Shown here piece by piece: positions 1 through 6,221 of a stretch of 36,146 nt of DNA (position 1 is its first letter; every line of letters begins with the position of its first letter). The translations under genes were made by a program, and so were the position numbers. The notes beneath the pieces are model-generated. The model was not told the DNA's origin, searched no databases, and saw only the letters and a program-made list of their open reading frames with translations. The stretch covers positions 1-36,146 of IMG/VR virus record IMGVR_UViG_3300031259_000409, one strand, 5' to 3'. This DNA is from a virus.

Positions 1-282
1 TGCCAGCGGAAGTCCTGCAGCGTCCATGGGCGCGTCTATGCCACGCGAGCAAAGGCCATCGCCGCATGGAACACCCGCGCATCGGACGCATTGCTGACCG
101 AGCGTGATGCGGAGCTCGCCGCGCAGACGGCCCTGGTGGAGAGGCTGAGGACGGCGCTGGAGAAGATGTGCTCGGACGTGAACCGCAGCGACTACCACGC
201 ACGCAGAACAGCTTTTGAACAAGCACGCGCCGCCCTGGTCGCCACCCGCGCACAGGAGCCACAGAAGGAGAGCGCGAGTTGA
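1..282 (+). CDS. Lar-like zinc protein, C-terminal part (5' end outside window)
   Basis: The frame is open from base 1, so the gene begins upstream of the window. The visible part starts with Cys-x4-Cys and continues into ATRAKAIAAWNTRA. That segment matches the end of the Lar (restriction alleviation) / Ea22-type small zinc protein family, in which a four-Cys ribbon is followed by an EAIAAWN-R motif. The remaining ~60 residues are Ala/Glu/Arg-rich and probably helical. Lar proteins of prophage Rac modulate host type I restriction, but many phage proteins with this domain have no known role, so the function here is inference. The TGA stop (280-282) overlaps the TTG start of the helicase gene, and the helicase SD lies inside this gene's last codons, which indicates translational coupling. 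Confidence 0.7.
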   Translation, partial: CQRKSCSVHGRVYATRAKAIAAWNTRASDALLTERDAELAAQTALVERLRTALEKMCSDVNRSDYHARRTAFEQARAALVATRAQEPQKESAS

Positions 283-1646
283 GCTACCCCGACCTGACTC
301 TCGATTCCGGATTGCCTGCAAATGTCGACGCCGAGCGGATCGTTATCGCCGCGGTCCTGATCGACAACGCCTACTTTACCGAGGCCTCCGAGAAGTTAGA
401 CTCTGATGACTTCTGCCTCGATTCCAACCGGCGTATCTGGCTGCGGATCTCAGAGTTGATGGCGAAGCAAAAGGCCGTCGATGAGATTACCCTCGCCGCA
501 GAACTTCGTCGCCATAGAGAACTTGATGCTGTCGGCGGTGTATCCTACATCGCCGGGCTGTCTGAGGGAATGCCGCGGCGACCAGCCATCGGCGATTACG
601 TTGCCGAACTTAAAGACAAGGCCCTGCTGCGCAAACTCATCCACATCGCGAATCTAAGCAGCCAGCGGGCCCAGGACCAATCCGAATCAGCTCAGGATGT
701 TCTCGGCTTCGCCATGGAGCAGATGCAGGCTGCGGCCGAGCAGGGCATATCTTCACCGCTCCAGAGCTTCGGCGCGTTCGTCGAGAAGTCGTATCCATCG
801 GTAGATGCGGTGTTCAAGCACTCGGCACGGTCCCAGGGGCTGCCCAGCGGCTTAAAGGAACTCGACGAGTTGACCTGTGGCTTCCAGCGGAAGGAGTTGA
901 TTGTGGTTGCGGCCAGGCCCGCCATGGGGAAGACAGCTGCCGGCCTGTGCTTCTCCGTTCATGCTTCAATCAACCTCGACCAGACGGTTGCGCTGTTCTC
1001 GATGGAGATGCGCAAGGAAGCAATTCTTCACCGACTGGTATCCATGCGGAGCACGGTGAGCCTCCAAGACATCCGTGAAGGCCGCTGGACCGATACGAAC
1101 AAGCGGTACGCACTCGACGCCATGAGCGAGATTGTGAGTGCCCCGCTCTACATCGACGACCAGGCAGGGCAGTCCGTCCAGAAGATCAAGGCTAAGGCCG
1201 CAAGGTTGAAGTCTCAGACCGGGCATCTTGACCTGATCGTGATCGACCAGTTGAACTACATCGCGCTCCCGATGGACTCGAAGAAGTACGGCAACCGGAG
1301 CCAGGATCTAGGTTTCATCACGCGCGGGCTGAAAGGCATGGCCGTGGAGTTGGATGTGCCGGTGGTGGTGCTGCATCAACTGAGCCGGGCAAATGAGAAG
1401 CGGGATGATCGGGAGCCGCGCTTGAGCGACTTGAGGGACTCGGGCGAGATTGAGCAGGATAGCGACGTGGTGATCTTCCCGCACCGTCCGAGTTACTATG
1501 ACACCAAGGCCGACGACAAAGAGAAGTTGAAGGCGGTCATGCTACTCAGTAAGCAGCGCCAGGGGCCCACTGGCCGGGCTGAGTGTGAGTATGTGGCCGA
1601 GAATACTTTATTTCGCAACACCGAGGTAAAAGCTTCACTGTGGTAG
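279..1646 (+). CDS. dnaB: Replicative DNA helicase, DnaB family
   Basis: 455 residues, the usual length for DnaB. An N-terminal helical domain (about 10-115, with NVDAERIVIAAVLIDN and the DAVGGVSYIAGL segment) precedes a RecA-like motor. Walker A is ARPAMGKTA at about residues 212-220, Walker B is LDLIVIDQLNYI at about 317-328, and the later LHQLSR, LRDSGEIEQDSDVV and LSKQRQGPTG segments are DnaB motifs H3/H4. It would form the hexameric ring that unwinds the phage replication fork with ATP. The start is TTG at 279: AGAAGGAG at 263-270 is 8 bases upstream, and TTGA overlaps the stop of the previous gene. No primase or helicase loader is recognisable in the window. The TAG stop (1644-1646) directly abuts the conserved leader of homing endonuclease A, and the helicase frame appears intact. 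Confidence 0.96.
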   Translation: MSYPDLTLDSGLPANVDAERIVIAAVLIDNAYFTEASEKLDSDDFCLDSNRRIWLRISELMAKQKAVDEITLAAELRRHRELDAVGGVSYIAGLSEGMPRRPAIGDYVAELKDKALLRKLIHIANLSSQRAQDQSESAQDVLGFAMEQMQAAAEQGISSPLQSFGAFVEKSYPSVDAVFKHSARSQGLPSGLKELDELTCGFQRKELIVVAARPAMGKTAAGLCFSVHASINLDQTVALFSMEMRKEAILHRLVSMRSTVSLQDIREGRWTDTNKRYALDAMSEIVSAPLYIDDQAGQSVQKIKAKAARLKSQTGHLDLIVIDQLNYIALPMDSKKYGNRSQDLGFITRGLKGMAVELDVPVVVLHQLSRANEKRDDREPRLSDLRDSGEIEQDSDVVIFPHRPSYYDTKADDKEKLKAVMLLSKQRQGPTGRAECEYVAENTLFRNTEVKASLW

Positions 1647-1648
1647 CA

Positions 1649-1717
1649 TGGGGTTGTCGGGCGTTGGAAGCGCCGGGCAACTTCAAGGCCGGAGGAGGCC
1701 AATCAGTGACAACCCCA
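1649..1717 (+). promoter_or_regulatory. Structured leader RNA of HNH-AP2 gene A
   Basis: Three helices can be drawn. P1 is TGGGGTTG (1649-1656) with CAACCCCA (1710-1717), eight perfect pairs linking the leader to codons 2-4 of the gene. P2 is GGCGTT/AGCGCC (1660-1665 with 1669-1674; four GC pairs plus T-G and T-A). P3 is GGCC (1687-1690)/GGCC (1697-1700) with loop GGAGGA, which is the SD. The GTG start (1706-1708) lies between P3 and the 3' strand of P1. The same layout precedes genes B and C with different bases. The box before P1 is GTAGCATGGGG, where TAGCAT could also act as a -10 element; no convincing -35 was found. The fold is inferred by eye. Confidence 0.6.
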
Positions 1718-2212
1718 CCTACACCATCCTACCGTGAAATCCCGCTGACCAGAAATCAAGTTACTCTTGTCGATGAAAGAGACTTTGAGAGCCTGAACGC
1801 CTATAAGTGGCATGCCGCATGGTACGCGCACACTCAGAGTTTTTACGCACAAAGGAACGAGCGGGGTACGTGCGGGCGCAGGAGACGAGTTGCAATGCAG
1901 CGGTCAGTCCTTGGGCTTGATTTTGGCGATAGGCGACTGGCTGACCATATTGATGGAAACACTCTCGATAACCGCAGATCAAACCTCAGAATCGTCACGC
2001 CGTCTCAAAACGCAATAAATAGCCGCGAGCGCAAGAACAACACGACCGGATTTCGCGGCGTGTATCGTGACCGAAACCTCTTCCAAGCCAAGATTCGATC
2101 TAAAGGTAAATTATTGTTCCTTGGTATGCGCAGTACGGCTAAGGCCGCATATGAGGAACTATACCTGCCTGCCATCGAAAAGCATTATGGTGAATTTGCG
2201 AGGAAGCCATGA
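1706..2212 (+). CDS. HNH homing endonuclease with AP2 DNA-binding domain (copy A)
   Basis: 168 residues from the GTG at 1706, chosen because GGAGGAGG (1691-1698) lies 7 bases upstream; the frame stays open back to 1640 but has no SD there. An N-terminal region (REIPLTRNQVTLVD) is followed by the HNH core LADHIDGNTLDNRRSNLR, carrying the DH pair, the Asn and the DNRRxNLR helix of this family. An AP2-type module follows (GFRGVYRDRNLFQAKI to LGMRSTAKAAYEE), and the gene ends YGEFARKP. HNH-AP2 proteins are typically free-standing or intron-borne phage homing endonucleases that cut a neighbouring intron- or endonuclease-free allele. The gene sits directly after dnaB, is more AT-rich in its second half than its neighbours, and its TGA overlaps the next start. 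The catalytic residues look intact. The target is unknown. Confidence 0.9.
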   Translation: MTTPPTPSYREIPLTRNQVTLVDERDFESLNAYKWHAAWYAHTQSFYAQRNERGTCGRRRRVAMQRSVLGLDFGDRRLADHIDGNTLDNRRSNLRIVTPSQNAINSRERKNNTTGFRGVYRDRNLFQAKIRSKGKLLFLGMRSTAKAAYEELYLPAIEKHYGEFARKP

Positions 2213-2466
2213 ACAAGTGGAAGCGCAGAATAGCAACGGCGTGGAAGGTACTGACGGGCAAGCAGTGCCTGCTGGGCGACGCCAAGTCAAACATCGTCTA
2301 CGTGCAGGCATCAGGGCCGGACGGGAAGATCGTGCAACTCGTCCCATGGCGCGATCAGATTCTGGCGCTGGATAGCAACGGGAGCATCCTGCTGATCAAG
2401 TGCGACTATGATCCGTCGATGCCGACAATTCAGTTGTGGATGCAGGAACCGAGGTTAAGGGGATGA
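2209..2466 (+). CDS. Hypothetical 85-residue protein
   Basis: Starts with ATG at 2209 in an ATGA overlap with the endonuclease stop and ends in another ATGA overlap with the next gene, so it reads as an ordinary member of the coupled early operon. The N-terminus is basic (MNKWKRRIATAWKVLTGK). The rest looks like beta-strands (NIVYVQASGPDGKIVQLV, SILLIKCDYDP). No catalytic motif, signal peptide or membrane segment is visible, and I do not recognise the family. The endonuclease separates it from dnaB; before that insertion it would have followed the helicase directly. Confidence 0.7.
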   Translation: MNKWKRRIATAWKVLTGKQCLLGDAKSNIVYVQASGPDGKIVQLVPWRDQILALDSNGSILLIKCDYDPSMPTIQLWMQEPRLRG

Positions 2467-2642
2467 GACAGCGATGGAATTGCTGGTTCGGAACGACGTA
2501 CAGCCGTACTCGCTGGTGGAGCATCAACCTCTGGCCTGCGGTCCAATTCGACTGGATTTGCGGCAATGAGTCGTTCCACATCGAAGCCAAGTGGCTGCTG
2601 TGGGAGTTCAAACTTAACACTTTTTGGAAGAGGGAGCCATGA
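2463..2642 (+). CDS. Tryptophan-rich 59-residue protein
   Basis: The ATG at 2463 overlaps the previous stop (ATGA) and is preferred to the in-frame upstream ATG at 2436, which would overlap the previous gene by 31 bases. Nine of 59 residues are Trp (for example TRWWSINLWPAVQFDW and AKWLLWEF), with short strand-like blocks between them. There is no signal sequence, and the spacing of the Trp residues is unlike a transmembrane helix; a compact beta-fold is more likely. Function unknown. The TGA stop overlaps the next gene's ATG at 2639. Confidence 0.65.
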   Translation: MRQRWNCWFGTTYSRTRWWSINLWPAVQFDWICGNESFHIEAKWLLWEFKLNTFWKREP

Positions 2643-2953
2643 GCATCTTCGATCAGAGTGTAGACCGCGACTACTACCTCCAGCACATGAAAGACACGAT
2701 GGACTGGGTTGAGCGCAAGCTGCGCGAGGCCGAGGAAGCCGCCGCTCAAGACCCGACACTGCGTAAGACCGGCTACGATGTCGGCATCTACGTCGAGGCG
2801 CGCTGGCTGAAGCAGTTGATTGCTGAGTGCGTGGCCAAGCACCAGATGCTTGAAGGGATGCAGCGCAGGATGATCGATACGGCCTGCGCCGGGCTGAACA
2901 TGATGCCTCAGCCATTCGTCTATCAGGAAGTCAAAAACGACGGCAAGTCTTGA
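2639..2953 (+). CDS. Hypothetical 104-residue helical protein
   Basis: ATG at 2639 in an ATGA overlap with the previous stop; GAGGGAG just upstream serves as SD. The in-frame TTG at 2624 is a poorer start. The protein is mostly alpha-helical and charged: MKDTMDWVERKLREAEEAAA, then WLKQLIAECVAKHQMLEGMQ. No catalytic motif or membrane segment is visible. The layout (N-terminal helix, central Trp, C-terminal helix with a Cys-x-x-Lys-His patch) is vaguely like small actinophage proteins of unknown function, but the match is too weak to name a family. The stop overlaps the following TTG start. Confidence 0.7.
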   Translation: MSIFDQSVDRDYYLQHMKDTMDWVERKLREAEEAAAQDPTLRKTGYDVGIYVEARWLKQLIAECVAKHQMLEGMQRRMIDTACAGLNMMPQPFVYQEVKNDGKS

Positions 2954-3177
2954 AGCGCACCCGAGTCCGCCAATACGTCGAGCGCCTGACCGGCTGGCGC
3001 CGGGCATGGGAAGGCTTGAGGAATCAGGCATTCATCATGCTCGACTACGAGATTTCCATCGAGGATGCACGGAGGATGTTCCCGACTGCCGAGCGGCTGT
3101 GGTACAACCGGGGCAAGACGGCAGTTGAAGTGTACGCACCGCTCGAAGTGGAGGTTGACCCGTGGCCGATGAAGTGA
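2950..3177 (+). CDS. Hypothetical 75-residue basic protein
   Basis: Starts with TTG at 2950 in a TTGA overlap with the previous stop, the same arrangement as the helicase gene, and ends at 3177 overlapping the next gene by 16 bases. The first half is rich in Arg and Trp (RVRQYVERLTGWRRAWEGLR); the second half is strand-like and acidic. Isolated basic N-terminal helices of this kind can bind nucleic acid, but nothing specific supports that here. Confidence 0.6.
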   Translation: MKRTRVRQYVERLTGWRRAWEGLRNQAFIMLDYEISIEDARRMFPTAERLWYNRGKTAVEVYAPLEVEVDPWPMK

Positions 3178-3368
3178 AGAAAGCAAACTGGTTCAATCCG
3201 TCGCTAAACTGGCGTGAGCGCGGCCTGCCAAAACCGGGGCGGAAGGCGGACTATGCGCGGCTCGTCATCAAGAATCGCTTTGGCTTGACTGAGCGCCAGG
3301 GAGTGTTATCGGCCCATGCCTGCGCGACAAGATCGTGCAGTGCGAAGACAACGGCGTTATCCGGCTGA
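3162..3368 (+). CDS. Hypothetical small protein, probably broken by a -1 frameshift near 3300
   Basis: Begins at GTG 3162, overlapping the previous gene. The first ~46 residues (through FGLTERQ) look like ordinary protein. After base ~3299 the frame turns into a Ser/Ala/Thr/Cys string and stops at 3368. The -1 frame, open from just before this point, reads SVIGPCLRDKIVQCEDNG and then VIRLMLGVSR, and stops at TGA 3386-3388 in an exact ATGA overlap with the next gene's ATG at 3385. Every other junction in this operon uses such an overlap, so the original gene very probably ran 3162-3388 (about 75 residues). No canonical slippery heptamer is present, so a mutation or sequencing/assembly error is likelier than programmed frameshifting. 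Function unknown. Confidence 0.55.
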   Translation: MADEVKKANWFNPSLNWRERGLPKPGRKADYARLVIKNRFGLTERQGVLSAHACATRSCSAKTTALSG

Positions 3369-3384
3369 TGTTGGGGGTTTCTCG

Positions 3385-3630
3385 ATGAACTACTCTTTCG
3401 GCATCCGCTCGGTCCCACCCTGCTCCGACTGCTGGGAAGATGGGCAGTGCTCGATGAACTGCGGACCCGCTGTGTCGCCGACGCAAGTGGCCAACACGCC
3501 GAAGGTATCGACCGCTACCTGCGCGAACTGCGACAAGGCAATCCGCAAGGTTGAGGGATTCGGGTGGCGACACGTTGCCAGTCACCGCTACGAGTGTGAG
3601 CCAGTGAAGAGAGTGGCGACGCCGCGCTAA
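3385..3630 (+). CDS. Small Cys-rich, probably zinc-binding protein
   Basis: 81 residues from the ATG at 3385, chosen over the in-frame ATG at 3316 because of the ATGA junction with the -1 frame of the upstream gene. Two Cys clusters are visible: PPCSDCWEDGQCSMNC near the N-terminus, and CANC followed 16 residues later by a WRHVASHRYEC segment. The second resembles a C-x2-C ... H-x3-H-x3-C zinc site. The family is not recognised; a small nucleic-acid-binding or adaptor protein is possible. It is the last gene of the plus-strand operon, and its TAA (3628-3630) is two bases from the stop of terL on the other strand. Confidence 0.7.
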   Translation: MNYSFGIRSVPPCSDCWEDGQCSMNCGPAVSPTQVANTPKVSTATCANCDKAIRKVEGFGWRHVASHRYECEPVKRVATPR

Positions 3631-3632
3631 GG

Positions 3633-6221
3633 CTACATGCGCCTGCCGACCCGCCCATGCCCCAGCCTCGCCGGCTCCTCCGAAGTCCGAACCTCTTGGC
3701 TGAGCTGGATGCGGTAGATGTTCAGCGAGTGGCCGTCGAGTCCCGACTCCTGCATCGCCCGTAACTTCTCCTCATTCTCGACCGCCTTGGGCTTCTTGCC
3801 GGGCTCTAGTTTGCTCTTGAGGCCATAGCGGCAGTTATGGACCAGTATCCCGTTGGCGAAGAACTCGTGTGCGTCTTCAACTTCCAGGTCGTACACGTCC
3901 GCGAATCCCGCCGTTTCTAATCCGCAGAGCCGCACGGCATTGGAGGCTGCACGTTCGCACCTTGTCGTAGAGATTCCTGAGAACAACATCGCCACAAATG
4001 ACGCAAGCGACCTCGACATAATCAACTTGATTGTCTCGGCGCCACTTTGACTTGCAGGCGTTGGAGCAGAATCGCTGATTTTCGCTTCCTTGGAAGTCTC
4101 CATTGCAGCAATGACAGACTTTTGGAACCAACTTCTTTTCACCGAATTTACATACCTTGGCGTGTCCTCTGTGCCACTCTTTTCCAGCAGGGGAGTTGTG
4201 CCAATCTTTTGCTGCGAGGGAGGCTTTAGCCATATTGATCTTGGCTTGGGCGAGGCGCTCAGGGCCATGCTTGGCCGCATGTTGCTTCGGAGTGAGGCAC
4301 TCCAGATCGTCAACATTCGTAGTGCTCTTTGGACAGCGTTCCTTATGGTGGATGTGCATCCGACTTGGGATACGACCGAAGGTTTGAATCCATACCTGCC
4401 GATGCAAGAAACCTTTTCCACAAGCGTAGTACCCATCCTTGCGGATTTTGTAGACATCGCCGTTAAATTCAATGAACTCCACGACATAAGTTCATCACCG
4501 TAACGGACAGTATTCAATGGCAAAAACCCCCTGTCTGTCCAGAATTCATGGTCGGGAGTGCAATGTATTTCTCTTCCATCCGAGAACAGTGCGCGAACTA
4601 TTGGCGCGCCCGCGCGGTTCTTCCAGGCATTGACCACGCGCCTCCACCCTGAGCGCGTCATCACGTAATCGTTCCACCGCACCTGCTCGATCGGAACCTG
4701 CCCGCGCGCGGTCCAAATCAGCGTCCCGGCGACAAAGCAGGAGTCAAGACAATCCATTTCGATCTTCGCCGCGCCGATATCGGTTTTCAGAATTACTTCC
4801 AGGCGTTTTGGATCGCGCATAGCGAGCGGGATAGCCGACACCAGCTCAACACAGTTGGCCGAGATCAGCCAAACCTCTTCGCCGCGCTGCCCTTTTCGCT
4901 TGGTCGCCAGCATCAACTTCGACATCAAACCCCAGCCGCCCTCAAGGTCGTTGTCAGCCGCTCGCGGATAAGGCATCTCGGACGCCATAAGAATCTCGCC
5001 CTCGGTCTGGGCGATGGTGTTCTTGCTGTTCTTCTTGCCGAACGCATCAGGCGAAAGAAAGAAGTCAGACAATTGCTTCCGCTCGGTTTCAGGAGTCAAC
5101 TCTACGATCTTCCGAGCGATATCTTCCTCGTCCAACTCTCTGCCTCCACCAGAGTCCGGAGCCGCCTCGCCACCCGCCACGTACTCCCGGTAGGTGATGA
5201 TGACCTTGAGAGCGTAGCGCACGTCCCAGCCGAGAAACTTCTTAATCTCCATTGGAGACATCTCGCCCATGGCATGCCAGTAGGTGATGCAGTAGTGGCC
5301 GCGGGCCCAGTCCTGCGACAGCCACCGCTCCCACCACGGCTTAATCATCTCCCGAATGTCTTCCGGCGGCCGCACGCTGGCGTTACGGTCAAATGATCTG
5401 GTAAAGTAAGCGCCTTCGAGTGAATCCCACGAGCCGTCGAAGTCGCGCGCGACCAGAGCCTCATCTTGGCTAACCAGGGCTTTACCGTAGTCCGAACGGG
5501 TTGCGCAGTATTCGCGCCGCTTCGAGATGGGCCAGGAATAGTAATCCTCGACTGTCAGACCATCGGCCTGGAGCGCCGGCCGGACCCACTCGCAGTTGTC
5601 GTAGGGGAAGAAGTGGACGAAAGCAAAAGACTTGGGATCTTCGCGCTCATTGAACTCATCGTCGTGGAACTTCTTGCGTAGGAAGCCGATGCCCACGCCG
5701 CCCATGTTGAAAGCAAGGATGAGCTTGCATGTGCCTTCGGGAACGTCGGGCCAACGGACGGCTTGCTTGATTTCGCGGAGTTCCTCTTCCGTGAATTGCT
5801 CGGCCTGGTCAACGGCAATATCGAAATAGTTGGCGGACCGGAACCGGCGGATCACATCATCGAGAGTTTCGGCGTAGTTGAACTCAATCTGAGATGGTGC
5901 GCCATTCGCAAAGGGTAGAGTGATCTTGCGGTCGCCTTTGTGGTAGCAATCTCGCAACTGGGGCCACGCGCGCAGCATGGCGTCCTCGTGGTACTTGCGC
6001 ACCTGGTCTGAGTTGCGCATGACGATAGTGCCGAGAGTGCCTGGGTTGGCTAGCCGCCGGGCCAACATGACGGACTGAACGCAGCGGGACTTTGCGCCGC
6101 CGCGGCCGCCACCTCCCCCGATCCACGTCGCATCATTGCCTTCGGCTAGGTCGAGAACATCGCCCTGTTTGGGCTGGAAAACTAGAAGTGGATTATAGAG
6201 AGGGGTCGGGGTCTGCGCCAT
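3633..6221 (-). CDS. terL: Terminase large subunit, interrupted by an intein
   Basis: 862 residues as translated: N-extein 1-494, intein 495-796, C-extein 797-862, giving a mature protein of about 560 residues, normal for TerL. The Walker A-like loop GGGGGRGGAKSR is at 35-46, and a Walker B-like FDIAVDQAEQF lies near 131-141. The C-terminal RNase H-like nuclease ends in DCLDS/CRYGLKSK, where family members typically have D-x2-D-A-x-RYGL. The intein is therefore inserted in the nuclease metal-site motif, with Cys as the +1 residue. TerL is the ATP-driven motor that packages DNA through the portal and cuts concatemers; it should be inactive as a nuclease until splicing. AAGGAG lies 4 bases before ATG 6221, and the start overlaps terS by 29 bases. 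It is the last gene of the minus-strand operon. Confidence 0.94.
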   Translation of the reverse strand: MAQTPTPLYNPLLVFQPKQGDVLDLAEGNDATWIGGGGGRGGAKSRCVQSVMLARRLANPGTLGTIVMRNSDQVRKYHEDAMLRAWPQLRDCYHKGDRKITLPFANGAPSQIEFNYAETLDDVIRRFRSANYFDIAVDQAEQFTEEELREIKQAVRWPDVPEGTCKLILAFNMGGVGIGFLRKKFHDDEFNEREDPKSFAFVHFFPYDNCEWVRPALQADGLTVEDYYSWPISKRREYCATRSDYGKALVSQDEALVARDFDGSWDSLEGAYFTRSFDRNASVRPPEDIREMIKPWWERWLSQDWARGHYCITYWHAMGEMSPMEIKKFLGWDVRYALKVIITYREYVAGGEAAPDSGGGRELDEEDIARKIVELTPETERKQLSDFFLSPDAFGKKNSKNTIAQTEGEILMASEMPYPRAADNDLEGGWGLMSKLMLATKRKGQRGEEVWLISANCVELVSAIPLAMRDPKRLEVILKTDIGAAKIEMDCLDSCFVAGTLIWTARGQVPIEQVRWNDYVMTRSGWRRVVNAWKNRAGAPIVRALFSDGREIHCTPDHEFWTDRGFLPLNTVRYGDELMSWSSLNLTAMSTKSARMGTTLVEKVSCIGRYGFKPSVVSQVGCTSTIRNAVQRALRMLTIWSASLRSNMRPSMALSASPKPRSIWLKPPSQQKIGTTPLLEKSGTEDTPRYVNSVKRSWFQKSVIAAMETSKEAKISDSAPTPASQSGAETIKLIMSRSLASFVAMLFSGISTTRCERAASNAVRLCGLETAGFADVYDLEVEDAHEFFANGILVHNCRYGLKSKLEPGKKPKAVENEEKLRAMQESGLDGHSLNIYRIQLSQEVRTSEEPARLGHGRVGRRM
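3834..4739 (-). other. Intein within TerL (302 residues), splicing residues intact
   Basis: Block A begins at Cys1 (codon 4739-4737): CFVAGTLIWTARGQVPIEQV. Block B is GREIHCTPDHEFW with the TxxH residues at intein positions 61-64. Blocks F and G are VYDLEVEDAHEFFANG and ILVHN, ending at Asn (codon 3836-3834) followed by Cys+1. These are all the residues needed for class 1 protein splicing, so excision is expected. The stretch between about intein residues 87 and 280 reads as Ser/Thr/Lys-rich sequence with no recognisable endonuclease in this frame. The same DNA encodes an HNH enzyme in a shifted frame, and that gene's stop lies inside block F. Inteins in terminase motifs are established; this nested arrangement is the unusual part. 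Confidence 0.93.
3877..4482 (-). CDS. HNH homing endonuclease nested out of frame inside the TerL intein
   Basis: 201 residues from GTG 4482; the frame is open four codons further upstream, to a TGA. The N-terminal part is a classic phage HNH domain: GDVYKIRKDGYYACGKGFLH, then RIPSRMHIHHKERCP (HH pair) and VDDLECLTPKQHAAKH. Two Cys-pair modules follow, VCHCCNGDF...RFCSNAC and ACVICGDV...TCSLQC, typical of zinc-finger tails on such enzymes. It is read one frame off from TerL-intein, and the intein frame has no stop over the same ~200 codons. It presumably spreads the intein by cutting intein-free terL alleles. No strong SD was found before GTG 4482 (a weak GGTGA lies further back), so translation may depend on terL ribosomes or on frameshifting. 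Confidence 0.85.
   Translation of the reverse strand: MEFIEFNGDVYKIRKDGYYACGKGFLHRQVWIQTFGRIPSRMHIHHKERCPKSTTNVDDLECLTPKQHAAKHGPERLAQAKINMAKASLAAKDWHNSPAGKEWHRGHAKVCKFGEKKLVPKVCHCCNGDFQGSENQRFCSNACKSKWRRDNQVDYVEVACVICGDVVLRNLYDKVRTCSLQCRAALRIRNGGIRGRVRPGS

Noticed and set aside
3834-4739. Intein and HNH as one protein broken by two compensating frameshifts
   Set aside because: Not fully excluded, but the intein frame has no stop over about 200 codons and the HNH has its own stop inside block F, which fits overlapping genes better.
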